From: Pseudomonas sp. Irchel 3A7
GTDB lineage: Bacteria > Pseudomonadota > Gammaproteobacteria > Pseudomonadales > Pseudomonadaceae
DNA: 64,000 nt
Direction: 5' to 3'
Assembly (NCBI RefSeq): GCF_900187565.1
Contig: NZ_FYED01000016.1
Coordinates: 124,001-188,000 of the forward strand
Shown in pieces: positions 27,447 to 36,169 of this stretch. Each line of letters opens with the position of its first letter. Positions within the stretch are counted from its first letter, which is position 1. The translations under genes were made by a program, and so were the position numbers. The notes beneath the pieces are model-generated. The model had not been told where the DNA came from. It saw only the letters and a list, made by a program, of their open reading frames with translations, and searched no databases.

Positions 27447-28101
27447 TAAGTTTGCGGATGAGTATAATCAGGTTCTCGGTGAGACCATCCCCGATGCGTT
27501 GAATGAAGACGCCTATTTTGCCGAGTACAAGATCGCGCTAATGGCTTCGCGCCTGAAGGGAAAAAAAATTACTCGTATCCTCGACTTTGGTTGCGGTGCT
27601 GGAAGAAGCCTGATATTTCTGAAGAGCTACTTCCCGGACTGCGAAATATGGGGTTACGACGTCTCCCCGGAATCGTTGAAAGTCGCCTCGACTCAGTTGC
27701 CGGAAGCAGTCCTGTTCTCCGACTGGTCAACCTTGGGCGACGTGCAGTTTGATGCCATTATTGCCGCCAACGTCTTCCATCATATTCCAGTCACCGAGCG
27801 CTTGCCGGCGCTTGTTCTGTGCCGAAAATCCCTAAGTAGGGATGGGCAAATGTTCATGTTTGAACATAATCCTTACAATCCCATGACGCGCTGGATTTTT
27901 GAGCGCTGCCCATTCGATGCAGATGCCGAGATGTTGAATCTGAGTACTGCCCTCGAATTGGCGCGAAAGGCTGGGTATGCGAGGGAGCAACATTCCTATA
28001 CGCTGTTTTTCCCTAAACAATTAGCTTTCCTGCGTAAACTTGAACCGTGGCTCAAACGATTGCCATTGGGGGCTCAGTACTATGTCCAGATGGCAGGTTG
28101 A
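27427..28101 (+). CDS. SAM-dependent methyltransferase (class I)
   Basis: A 224-aa Rossmann methyltransferase with motif I ILDFGCGAGRSLIFL, motif II acidic EIWGYDVSPESL, and FDAIIAANVFHHI. ATG 27427 has AAGGA upstream and overlaps the GtrB-like gene by 20 bases; its own end overlaps the GtrA gene by 20 bases. The context suggests that it methylates the sugar handled by this Gtr set or the growing O-chain. The closest family function by shape is small-molecule methylation; the target atom cannot be told. Confidence 0.82.
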   Translation: MNKPEFDKFADEYNQVLGETIPDALNEDAYFAEYKIALMASRLKGKKITRILDFGCGAGRSLIFLKSYFPDCEIWGYDVSPESLKVASTQLPEAVLFSDWSTLGDVQFDAIIAANVFHHIPVTERLPALVLCRKSLSRDGQMFMFEHNPYNPMTRWIFERCPFDADAEMLNLSTALELARKAGYAREQHSYTLFFPKQLAFLRKLEPWLKRLPLGAQYYVQMAG

Positions 28102-28495
28102 GTCGAGCTATATAGGGCGTTACTTAGGCAGTGGCCTGTTTAATACCCTGGTGGGTTTTGCCGTCATATTTCTGGCAATGTGGGCCGGTCTTTCGCCATC
28201 GCTCGCGAATGTCTCCGGTTATGCGGCAGGGTTCATTTTGGGTTTTGTATTGTCCAAGAAGATGGTGTTTCGTAGTAACGGTAGCTTCGTAAAAGAAAGC
28301 ATGCGATACCTGATCGCATTCTTCGTAGCCTTTGCCCTGAACTTTATTGTTCTGCACATCGCGTTGGACAAATTCGGGTTGGCAGTAATACTGGCTCAAA
28401 TTGTTGCAGCTATCGTATACACCTTAACAATGTATGCTTTGACGCGTTTCTATGTATTCTCACCCGGCTTGGCTTCGAAAAGTCCCCATCAGTAA
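28082..28495 (+). CDS. GtrA family membrane protein (putative flippase)
   Basis: A 137-aa protein with four membrane spans in the standard GtrA pattern: YLGSGLFNTLVGFAVIFLA, NVSGYAAGFILGFVLSKKMVF, then RYLIAFFVAFALNF and a final span ending YALTRFYVF. GtrA is thought to flip undecaprenyl-phosphate-linked sugar to the periplasm in Gtr serotype-conversion systems. It ends the rightward operon and faces the leftward operon tail-to-tail. Confidence 0.9.
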   Translation: MSRWQVESSYIGRYLGSGLFNTLVGFAVIFLAMWAGLSPSLANVSGYAAGFILGFVLSKKMVFRSNGSFVKESMRYLIAFFVAFALNFIVLHIALDKFGLAVILAQIVAAIVYTLTMYALTRFYVFSPGLASKSPHQ

Positions 28496-28515
28496 TCGCA
28501 CCGATTGATCTTCAT

Positions 28516-28543
28516 GGAGCTCGGGCGGCACGTCCGATGCTCC
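28516..28543. terminator. Hairpin between convergent operons
   Basis: GGAGC-TCGG / CCGA-T-GCTCC with a 9-base loop lies in the 72-base gap between the two convergent operons. The flanking T/A tracts are short, so termination strength is uncertain. Confidence 0.45.
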
Positions 28544-28567
28544 TTGAATATCTATTTGGTAAATTAT

Positions 28568-29515
28568 TCAATAATGGTCTTGTAAAAAATACTCGGAGTA
28601 AATTTTTTTTACGCCAAGATTGATTTCAGTTGGACGCCAGTCATATGGCAGGCAAGAGTGATTAAAGGTAATATTCTCCGAGTTAGACCCTGACAGGCTG
28701 GAGCAAATATATATTTTTTTGTTTAGTATTCGCTCTACCGTGATTTTCAGCTGCAATATGGAAGTAGGGCGTCCGGATACCAGGAAATGGGTGCCGTAAT
28801 TGTCCGGTTTTTTTGTTATTTTATTCGCTATATATTCTCCAATATCACCACTGAACACATAATCCCTCAATGTATCCATGCTGCCAAATATTTGAACTTC
28901 TTTGTTTAATAGTCCATTTTTTATCAGTGTAGAGATTAGACCCGAGCGACCGCTATTCAACAGTCCATACACGGAGCTTGGTCTGTATATAAAACAGGAG
29001 TCCTTGTCCAATACCTCCGAAAGGAGCATCTCTAACTTGAGTTTAAGGTGTCCGTAAGGTCTGCAAGGAGACGGCGTGCTTTCAGCGCCAATATGACTCT
29101 GAGATTCAAATATCCCTCCCGCAGAACTCACTAGGTGAAACTTGAATTTACCTGACGGGCATGCGTCAACAAGCTTTCTGTAAAGATCAAGAATTGCTTT
29201 GAAGGATAACTCTTCAGTTGCCATTTCATTGTCGCCAGAAGAAAAGCCAGCTCTACCGGCCGCCCATACAACTGCTACTTCGACGGCTTTGTCATAAGCT
29301 TCACAGGCAACAATGGTTTTGATTTCGGCCATCAAGGTGGAAGCGTCCTGTGCTTGCTGCCCCCTGTCGTTCCAATCAAATTTATGCGTTGTGTATGTAT
29401 AGCTTTGGGCCAATAAGGAGTTGAATATTTCCTTACCAATTAATCCAAGGCCAAAGATAAGAACAATTCTTTTGCACTTGGCGTCGAGCGATGGGTTACT
29501 TTGAAGAACAATCAT
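28568..29515 (-). CDS. NAD-dependent epimerase/dehydratase-like protein
   Basis: A 315-aa SDR-like protein. A Rossmann glycine motif IFGLGLIGKEIF stands near residue 20; HLVSSAGGIFES supplies the serine strand and RPYGHLKLKLE the Tyr-x3-Lys; YRPSSVYG and RDYVFSGDIGEYI are typical of extended SDRs. The family is recognisable but divergent. It follows the second GtrB-like gene by only 3 bases on the minus strand, so it probably alters the sugar that this GtrB uses. AT-rich. Confidence 0.75.
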   Translation of the reverse strand: MIVLQSNPSLDAKCKRIVLIFGLGLIGKEIFNSLLAQSYTYTTHKFDWNDRGQQAQDASTLMAEIKTIVACEAYDKAVEVAVVWAAGRAGFSSGDNEMATEELSFKAILDLYRKLVDACPSGKFKFHLVSSAGGIFESQSHIGAESTPSPCRPYGHLKLKLEMLLSEVLDKDSCFIYRPSSVYGLLNSGRSGLISTLIKNGLLNKEVQIFGSMDTLRDYVFSGDIGEYIANKITKKPDNYGTHFLVSGRPTSILQLKITVERILNKKIYICSSLSGSNSENITFNHSCLPYDWRPTEINLGVKKIYSEYFLQDHY

Positions 29516-29518
29516 GGA

Positions 29519-30520
29519 TTACTCATTAAAGTATTGGGACAAGAGATTGTCCTGGCTTCTATCGACTGTATAAAAAGTAGGCTTGCCATTGAGGTGAAGA
29601 ATGGCGACCATCAGATACTCCGCAATAATGGCGGAAAGCATGCCCAGCAATCCGCCAAAAAACAGAATACTTGTGAATAGGGATGGCCAACCATGAACAT
29701 CTATGCCGTCAGGAAAAAAGAAATACTTACCAATCGTTGTAATCACCAGAACGATCGAGGCAATAAAAGCGATCAGCCCAGCGAACCCGGCATAGCGTAG
29801 TAGCTTCGTATTGCTTGATATTGCCATTCTTCGTGCATGGGAAAGTAGTTGTTTGAGTGAATAGCCACTTTTTTCCCCGCTGATTACTCGCTGATCTTTT
29901 ATGGACAAAGGTACAGAAATGATACGATTAGTAAACCATGTCAGCGAAATATCGAAGTATGTGTCGTGAGAACAAACGCTGGCTGCTGCTCTTGCAAGCC
30001 CGCCTCTCATAAGCCGGAAACTGTTGAATGAAGATATTTTTTTATTGCCGGTAACGATTTCCATCATTCTCTTGAATCCACGTGAGCCAAGATCTCGGAT
30101 CAAGCTTTCGTGAACCGCCGAAACGGGCTTGGCATATGCAACATCTTTGCTCTGCAAGATCGCTTGGGACAGAAGTGTGATTATTTCACTTGGCGGGTGC
30201 TGCAGGTCCTCGTCAAGTGTCGCAATCCAATCACCTGAGGAGTGGAGAATTCCGGCTATCGTTGCTGGGTGCTGACCATAATTTCGGGATAGATAAATAA
30301 CGCGTATCCAGTCGAACTCTTTGGATAAGGCAGTCAAAATAGATGCCGAGTTATCAATTGCTTCATCTACGACAAAAATGGCTTCCTGGAGCTGGATAGG
30401 TGCAGACTCAAGCTTGAGTTTGATACGAACCTTATCGAGTTCCAGAACAAAATCATGAAGATAATCTTGGCCGGAGTACACTGGGGTGACAGTCGATAGA
30501 GTTAACATTGTGCTTGTCAT
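29519..30520 (-). CDS. Second GtrB-like glycosyltransferase
   Basis: A 333-aa GT2 enzyme with VTPVYSGQDYL, IFVVDEAIDNS, NYGQHPATIAG and the acidic TLDEDLQHPPSE, followed by two C-terminal spans (RYAGFAGLIAFIASIVLVI and LFTSILFFGGLLGMLSAII). It is a polyprenyl-phosphate sugar transferase like the one at 26.5 kb, but clearly different in sequence, so not a recent copy. I chose the ATG at 30520; the frame continues to a TTG at 30562 that would add 14 residues. The polytopic protein gene lies 126 bases upstream on the same strand. Confidence 0.84.
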   Translation of the reverse strand: MTSTMLTLSTVTPVYSGQDYLHDFVLELDKVRIKLKLESAPIQLQEAIFVVDEAIDNSASILTALSKEFDWIRVIYLSRNYGQHPATIAGILHSSGDWIATLDEDLQHPPSEIITLLSQAILQSKDVAYAKPVSAVHESLIRDLGSRGFKRMMEIVTGNKKISSFNSFRLMRGGLARAAASVCSHDTYFDISLTWFTNRIISVPLSIKDQRVISGEKSGYSLKQLLSHARRMAISSNTKLLRYAGFAGLIAFIASIVLVITTIGKYFFFPDGIDVHGWPSLFTSILFFGGLLGMLSAIIAEYLMVAILHLNGKPTFYTVDRSQDNLLSQYFNE

Positions 30521-30646
30521 CTTCCAAATTGATTTTCTGGATTTTTCATCTGCAGGCAACAAGTCGGCGACATCATATCAGGCGGAAAATCCAGGGAAAA
30601 ACCGCCAGAATGGTGTTTCTGCAGGTATTTGATTGGCTTCAAATAG

Positions 30647-31888
30647 TCAAGCATTTTGTCTCGGTCGAATTTTTTTAATCCAATTGACTAGTACCACTGC
30701 TACCACAATGAAGCATAAAAGCTTTGTCATCACATAGTATCTGTTTTCAGTGTGCATTATCGCAGCAGTCAATAAACCAGAAGATACTGCAACGAGAGAG
30801 GTCACTGTTATCCATTTGTTCTTAAAAAGGCTTGTAGCTAAAGCAGCCAAAAACATTCCAGCGAGCAGGAGTTGTAGGAAGATTAGCTGTATTTTACTAA
30901 AAACAAGAATATATGGGCTTATATCAAAAGGTGGCTTGTCTAAGTAGACGGACCAATAGAATTTTGCGAAACCTTCATAAAATTTAACGGCAGTGAATTC
31001 CAGCTTTGACACCGGTGTTGGTAATTGCGTCAAATACACGGAGTGGGCGGGATCTGTATAGGCAACAAGCTCGACATATGGTTGAATATTTGAAGGGTCA
31101 TACAATGCCATGATTTTTGGTTCGTAAAACCACAAAACACCTGCATGATGATAAGCCATGGCGACTTGTATCAAACAAACAGACGTTCCGGCTAAAAACA
31201 GGAAGATGTGTTTGAATTTGTTAGTGGTTTGATTTTTAAGGTCGAACGCAACCCAAAAAATCACCAGAAAAAATATTGATACGACGTAGTTTTGCTTCAA
31301 AAGAACAGAAGTTCCCGCCAATAGTCCAGCTATTATTAGTGGAATTGTTTTTGCTCTGTTTTTTTCGTTTGATAGTATTGACAGTGATGCGATGAAGAAA
31401 GCCAGGCTTTGGATGTCGGACAAGCGAACAGGAATGTACCCGATACAAATTATCAAGGTGAAGATTACTACTGCGGTTTCACCAATGATATCAATTCGAC
31501 GTCGTTGGCCTGGCGTCGAATTGTTTAGATTTCGGAATAAAAATAATACGGCTGTAACAAGCATTAAAAGGCAGGTGAGATTCAGGAGCAAGGTGATGTA
31601 GTTTAATGCTAGGGGGTCATTGGTCAGCAGGTAAGGGATTGCTTGGTAGACCAAAATACCAACAGGGCGCACTCCGTTATAACAACTTGAAGCTGTGCTT
31701 CCCAGATTTACAATGAAATCGGCACAGGATTGTCCGAGTGTTGCATATGCGTCTGCATCACCAAATGCTGGGAATTCCATCTGCGTCCTTATGTAATAAT
31801 CTTTTATAGATTTTGCGATCGTATCATAGTAAATGAGCCTTGACATCTCCTCGCCAACCCTTCCGTAATGGACGATAAGCGGCGACAA
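30647..31888 (-). CDS. Polytopic membrane protein, GtrC/GT-C-like, possibly 5'-truncated
   Basis: A hydrophobic protein of up to 413 aa with about nine or ten spans. Near the N-terminus it has an acidic periplasmic-type loop (EFPAFGDADAYATLG), as in GT-C transferases that use polyprenyl-linked sugars. The serotype-specific GtrC of Gtr systems has this kind of build, and a GtrB-like gene follows. The expected first membrane span before the acidic loop is missing. The frame is open back to a TAG at 31937–31939 but has no ATG; candidates are TTG 31888 and ATG 31846. The gene may have lost its 5' end. No sequence family could be named. Confidence 0.6.
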   Translation of the reverse strand: MSPLIVHYGRVGEEMSRLIYYDTIAKSIKDYYIRTQMEFPAFGDADAYATLGQSCADFIVNLGSTASSCYNGVRPVGILVYQAIPYLLTNDPLALNYITLLLNLTCLLMLVTAVLFLFRNLNNSTPGQRRRIDIIGETAVVIFTLIICIGYIPVRLSDIQSLAFFIASLSILSNEKNRAKTIPLIIAGLLAGTSVLLKQNYVVSIFFLVIFWVAFDLKNQTTNKFKHIFLFLAGTSVCLIQVAMAYHHAGVLWFYEPKIMALYDPSNIQPYVELVAYTDPAHSVYLTQLPTPVSKLEFTAVKFYEGFAKFYWSVYLDKPPFDISPYILVFSKIQLIFLQLLLAGMFLAALATSLFKNKWITVTSLVAVSSGLLTAAIMHTENRYYVMTKLLCFIVVAVVLVNWIKKIRPRQNA

Positions 31889-32678
31889 CTTGATTCGCCA
31901 TGAATCATTATGAGCTGCGACATTTTCGGAAATGCACTACTTAAAGGAGTGCGTTAGAGCAAGACTCGGATTTGCAGCAGCTTTCCAACCTTCGCTACAT
32001 CGGCCGTGGTGAATCGGGTGACTAAGGTCGAGCCACCGGTGTCATACGTGCCTAACCCGGTACTCCGTGGGGGCAGCACTTGGCAGCAAGGCACCTTCAG
32101 AGCAGGTAGGCAATCGCATATTCATACCTCTTTGTACTGAGATGAATAGTAGAATTCACGTGATAGATCGTACGGTGGGGGGGCTCTGAATGCGTGCGCG
32201 TCTATCCATAAATTTAACCTTGCCAAGAGGTGGTTTCGATAGTAACCACGCGTTAGTTTCTTGATTTTCGTTGCATACGGTCAGCTGAGCACCGGTCGTC
32301 GATCACTTAGGTCTTTGCGCTTGTCGCTTTAGAGGCTGAGCCCGTTCCGATCCCAACAGGTTCTGAACACAAGCATTGCGCGCGTTTTTTTCGCATCAGA
32401 TCGACGATGGGAGCACTGGTTTTCTGTGTACTGATTGAGCGGCAGATCAAAATTTTCGGGATTGCCAACCCTGTGGCGGCCTAAGGCCTTCCTCCTGGCA
32501 TCAGAAGCTTTGCGTAGGGGCTGTCCTCTTGCTACGAGTATCGGCGCTTTTTCTCCAGCGCATCGTGCAGGGAGTCTACAATACCGACTGAAACGGCTCT
32601 GGAAGGCTTGGGGCGCGATTGCCCATGTCGGGTTGACGAAGTATTAAACATCAATTTCAGTTAAACGGAGCGACTGAG
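31889..32678. other. Gene-free stretch before wbpM
   Basis: These 790 bases are of mixed, mostly higher GC and contain only short frames without ribosome sites or family likeness (the longest, 32435–32647, is 70 codons). A G7 run lies at 32177–32183. The stretch probably contains the wbpM promoter at its right end and remnants of earlier rearrangement. I see no transposase fragment or long inverted repeat. Confidence 0.55.
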
Positions 32679-34688
32679 GTGCTTGAAAGACTTATGGATG
32701 TTTTGAGAGCTTTTTTGCTGGGGCTGCCCCGGCGGCAAAAAAGACTGATTCAGGTTCTTACGGACGTCTTGCTCGTCTGGGCTGCGTTGTGGCTTGCATT
32801 TATTGTGCGCCTTGGCATTGACGATTTGTACAACCCTGTCCGGGTGCATTTCTGGCTTTTTATTTGCGCACCGGTTATCGCCATCCCACTCTTCATACGC
32901 TTTGGCATGTACCGCGCCGTTATGCGTTATTTCGGCAATGATGCCCTTATCGCGATTATTAAAGCCGTTAGCCTTTCGTCTCTTATTCTGGCCGTTACCG
33001 TCTTTTGGTATAGCAACCATCAGGCTGTGGTGCCACGATCCATCGTTTTCAACTACTGGTGGCTAAGCCTTGTCATCATCGGAGGATTGCGACTGTGCAT
33101 GCGCCAGTATTTCATGGGGGACTGGTTCACTGCCGCCCAGCATGTGCCATTCACCAATCGTGATGACGGGCTCACCAAAGTCGCTATTTACGGTGCTGGC
33201 GTGGCCGGCAATCAGCTGGTTGCGGCGCTTCGTATGGGACGAGCGATGCGTCCAGTGGCGTTTATCGATGACGATCCAAGCATTGCCGATCGTTCGATCG
33301 CCGGACTGCAGGTCTATAAGCCCAAACATATACAGCAAATGATCGACGTGACGGGCGCTCAGGAAATCCTTCTGGCGCTGCCGTCATCTACCCGCTCTCG
33401 ACGTCGGGAAATTCTGACTTTTCTGGAGCGTTTCCCGCTGCACATCCGCAGCGTCCCGAATTTCACCGATCTGGCCAGTGGCCGGGTAAAGGTCGAAGAC
33501 ATCCAGGAAGTGGACATCGCTGACTTGCTGGGGCGCGATTCGGTGCCGGCGCAACCGGATCTGCTCGAGCGTTGTATCAAAGGCAAAACAGTCATGGTCA
33601 CGGGGGCAGGTGGGTCGATCGGCGCGGAGCTTTGCCGGCAGATTTTTACATTGGGCCCGACAACGCTTTTGCTGTTCGATCACAGTGAATTCAATCTCTA
33701 CAGCATTCTGACGGAATTGGAGCAGCGCGGCTGTCGCGAGTCGGTTCCTGTCCAGCTGTTGCCGATCCTCGGTTCCATTCGTCACCAGGACAAGCTGCTG
33801 GATGTCATGAAGACCTGGGGCGTGGACACGGTCTATCACGCTGCGGCGTACAAGCATGTGCCGATGGTCGAGCACAACATCGCCGAAGGCGTCCTGAACA
33901 ATGTGATCGGCACGCTCAATACTGCACAGGCTGCGTTGCAATCGGGTGTGTCCAATTTTGTGTTGGTCTCCACCGACAAGGCGGTTCGTCCGACGAATGT
34001 GATGGGCAGCACCAAGCGCCTGGCCGAGTTGACGCTGCAGGCCTTGAGTCGCGAGATTGCACCGGTTCTGTTCGGCGACAAGGCTAATGTGTCCCGGGTC
34101 AACAAGACCCGTTTCACAATGGTTCGCTTTGGCAATGTGCTGGGGTCGTCCGGTTCGGTGATTCCACTGTTTCACAGTCAGATCAAGTCCGGTGGGCCGC
34201 TGACAGTGACTCACCCGAAGATCACCCGTTATTTCATGACCATTCCCGAGGCCGCGCAGCTGGTGATCCAGGCCGGTTCCATGGGGCAGGGCGGCGATGT
34301 ATTCGTGCTCGACATGGGTGAACCGGTGAAGATCGTCGAGCTGGCGGAGAAGATGATTCATCTATCCGGGTTGAGCGTTCGTTCGGAGAAAAACCTGCAA
34401 GGCGATATCTCGATCGAATTCACCGGCTTGCGTCCTGGCGAGAAGCTTTACGAGGAGTTGCTGATTGGCGACAACGTTTCGGCAACGCAACATCCGATGA
34501 TCATGAGCGCCAACGAGGATCATTTGTCCTGGGATTTGCTCAAAGGCCGCTTGCGCGAGCTGTTGGTTGCCGTTGATCAGGACGATTACGCACGCGTCCG
34601 CCAACTCCTGCGCGACACCGTCAGTGGCTACACCCCCGATGGCGAGATCGTTGACTGGATCTATCAGCAGCGTCGCCTCGAACCCTGA
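32679..34688 (+). CDS. wbpM: UDP-N-acetylglucosamine 4,6-dehydratase, membrane-bound
   Basis: WbpM (669 aa) has four N-terminal spans, a first Rossmann fold (VAIYGAGVAGNQLVAAL) and a C-terminal SDR domain with VTGAGGSIGAELCRQ and FVLVSTDKAVRPTN. The catalytic triad has Met in place of Tyr (VMGSTKR; Met 442, Lys 446), as known for WbpM. It dehydrates UDP-GlcNAc to the 4-keto-6-deoxy sugar used for QuiNAc/FucNAc. In P. aeruginosa it is the conserved right end of the O-antigen locus. GTG 32679 has GGAG 8 bases upstream; ATG 32694 would give 664 aa. GC-rich like the core. Confidence 0.94.
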   Translation: MLERLMDVLRAFLLGLPRRQKRLIQVLTDVLLVWAALWLAFIVRLGIDDLYNPVRVHFWLFICAPVIAIPLFIRFGMYRAVMRYFGNDALIAIIKAVSLSSLILAVTVFWYSNHQAVVPRSIVFNYWWLSLVIIGGLRLCMRQYFMGDWFTAAQHVPFTNRDDGLTKVAIYGAGVAGNQLVAALRMGRAMRPVAFIDDDPSIADRSIAGLQVYKPKHIQQMIDVTGAQEILLALPSSTRSRRREILTFLERFPLHIRSVPNFTDLASGRVKVEDIQEVDIADLLGRDSVPAQPDLLERCIKGKTVMVTGAGGSIGAELCRQIFTLGPTTLLLFDHSEFNLYSILTELEQRGCRESVPVQLLPILGSIRHQDKLLDVMKTWGVDTVYHAAAYKHVPMVEHNIAEGVLNNVIGTLNTAQAALQSGVSNFVLVSTDKAVRPTNVMGSTKRLAELTLQALSREIAPVLFGDKANVSRVNKTRFTMVRFGNVLGSSGSVIPLFHSQIKSGGPLTVTHPKITRYFMTIPEAAQLVIQAGSMGQGGDVFVLDMGEPVKIVELAEKMIHLSGLSVRSEKNLQGDISIEFTGLRPGEKLYEELLIGDNVSATQHPMIMSANEDHLSWDLLKGRLRELLVAVDQDDYARVRQLLRDTVSGYTPDGEIVDWIYQQRRLEP

Positions 34689-34746
34689 TTGTTTCATATC
34701 CTGTAACGGACATATTTTTGACAGGCTCCAGACATCGCCTAAGTTT

Positions 34747-34776
34747 GGGAGGCAGCTTCGGAAAAGCTGCTTCCTC
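34747..34776 (+). terminator. Hairpin downstream of wbpM
   Basis: AGGCAGCTT (loop CGGA) AAGCTGCTT forms a stable stem about 60 bases after the wbpM stop. No real T-run follows, so it may be a terminator or part of the leader of the next gene. Confidence 0.45.
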
Positions 34777-34799
34777 AACCGATGTCATGGAGCTTCATT

Positions 34800-35135
34800 A
34801 TGCGTACTGGTTTTTTCTACTCTCTGGTTTTTGCCCTGCTCACCAGTGTCTCGGCGGCGGCCATTTCCGCGCCCGCTGTGAAGGCGGAGGCGGGTAATGC
34901 ACCGGTGGTGCAAGAGGTGTCGCCAAAGGCACAGGGCGGTAAGGTCGATCTGAACGGCGCCGATGCGCCCACCTTGCAGCGCGAATTGTCCGGTATCGGC
35001 GAAGCCAAGGCCAAAGCGATTGTTGCGTATCGTGAAACTAATGGACCGTTCGCCTCGGTGGACGAGTTGCTGGAAGTGAAGGGCATCGGCAAGGCGATTC
35101 TGGATCGCAATCGCGAGAAGCTGGAAGTGAACTAA
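34800..35135 (+). CDS. ComEA-like helix-hairpin-helix protein, exported
   Basis: A 111-aa protein with a signal peptide (MRTGFFYSLVFALLTSVSAAA), a short linker and a ComEA-type helix-hairpin-helix pair: KVDLNGADAPTLQRELSGIG and FASVDELLEVKGIGKAILD. Such periplasmic HhH proteins bind DNA and help take up transforming DNA, though in Pseudomonas the role is not settled. Start ATG 34800 has GGAG 8 bases upstream. It lies next to wbpM as in other pseudomonads and ends in a strong terminator. Confidence 0.88.
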   Translation: MRTGFFYSLVFALLTSVSAAAISAPAVKAEAGNAPVVQEVSPKAQGGKVDLNGADAPTLQRELSGIGEAKAKAIVAYRETNGPFASVDELLEVKGIGKAILDRNREKLEVN

Positions 35136-35154
35136 GCTAATTATTCAACGCCAA

Positions 35155-35182
35155 GGGGCCGGTCATTGACCGGCCTTTTTGC
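35155..35182 (+). terminator. Rho-independent terminator after the ComEA-like gene
   Basis: Perfect stem GGCCGGTCA/TGACCGGCC with a one-base loop core, followed by TTTTTGCTTTT, about 20 bases after the stop codon. Confidence 0.93.
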
Positions 35183-35343
35183 TTTTCGGCGAACGCTACC
35201 AGACATGCCTTCTATCGGCATCATCAAAATTACGGCTATCATATTCAGATTAGATTATGTCTATAATAAATGAGTTTCCCGTCCAGGTGCCCTAAAGCCC
35301 AGGCGCCTGGCCTTCCCACAAGCATTTCCTGCGGAGCACAGTC

Positions 35344-36138
35344 ATGAATTCTGCCCAGTCTCAAGGTACGGCCCTCGTCACCGGTGCTTCTTCCGGTATT
35401 GGCGCGGTTTACGCTCAGCGTCTGGCGGCGCGTGGTTTTGATTTGTTGCTGGTGGCTCGCGATCAGCAGCGGCTCGACGAGGCGGCCAGCAAGTTGCGCG
35501 CCGAGTATGGCGTTCAGGTCGAAGTGCTCAAGGCGGATCTGACGCAAAAGGATGATGTGCTCAAACTCGAGCAACGGCTGCGCAGCGATTCGAGTATCAG
35601 TCTGCTGTTGAATAACGCCGGTGTGGCGGCGGATGGGTTGTTGGCCAATGCCGACACCGATCAGCTGGAGCGAATGATTCAGTTGAACGTGACAGCGGTC
35701 ACGCGCTTGGCTTCGGCTGCAGCGGCCAGTTTTGCCAAGGCGGGCCGGGGTACGATCATAAACATCGCGTCGGTGGTGGCGTTGTTTCCCGAGCGTTTCA
35801 ATGCCACCTACAGCGCCAGCAAGGCTTATGTGTTGAGCCTTACCCAATCGTTGAACGCCGAGCTTGATGGCACCGGGGTCAAGGTTCAGGCTGTGTTGCC
35901 AGGGGTAACACGTACTGAAATCTGGGAGCGTTCCGGTATTGATGCTTCGCAGATCCCGGCGGAGATGGTCATGGAAGCGGGCGAGATGGTCGACGCCGCG
36001 CTGTCGGGCCTGGATCAGGGTGAGTTGGTCACCATTCCGTCCCTGCCGGATGCGGCTGACTGGGATGCCTTCGTCGCGGCCCGTCACGTGATGGCGCCTA
36101 ACCTTTCCAAAAGCAAAGCCGCTACGCGTTACAAATGA
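35344..36138 (+). CDS. Short-chain dehydrogenase/reductase
   Basis: A 264-aa classical SDR: cofactor motif TGASSGIGAVYA, NNAG, IINIASVVAL (Ser) and YSASKAYVLS (Tyr, Lys). ARDQQRLDE after the second strand suggests NADP(H) use. It lies 31 bases before a ketoacyl synthase gene, so it may act on a 3-oxoacyl or related substrate made by that enzyme; this is inference. GGAG precedes the ATG. The 200 bases upstream are AT-rich and carry the likely promoter. Confidence 0.87.
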   Translation: MNSAQSQGTALVTGASSGIGAVYAQRLAARGFDLLLVARDQQRLDEAASKLRAEYGVQVEVLKADLTQKDDVLKLEQRLRSDSSISLLLNNAGVAADGLLANADTDQLERMIQLNVTAVTRLASAAAASFAKAGRGTIINIASVVALFPERFNATYSASKAYVLSLTQSLNAELDGTGVKVQAVLPGVTRTEIWERSGIDASQIPAEMVMEAGEMVDAALSGLDQGELVTIPSLPDAADWDAFVAARHVMAPNLSKSKAATRYK

Positions 36139-36169
36139 AGCGCGATAAATCGGCACGAGGTATTGCGGT

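Noticed and set aside
32435..32647. Possible 70-aa gene upstream of wbpM
   Set aside because: Composition and lack of start signals do not support it.
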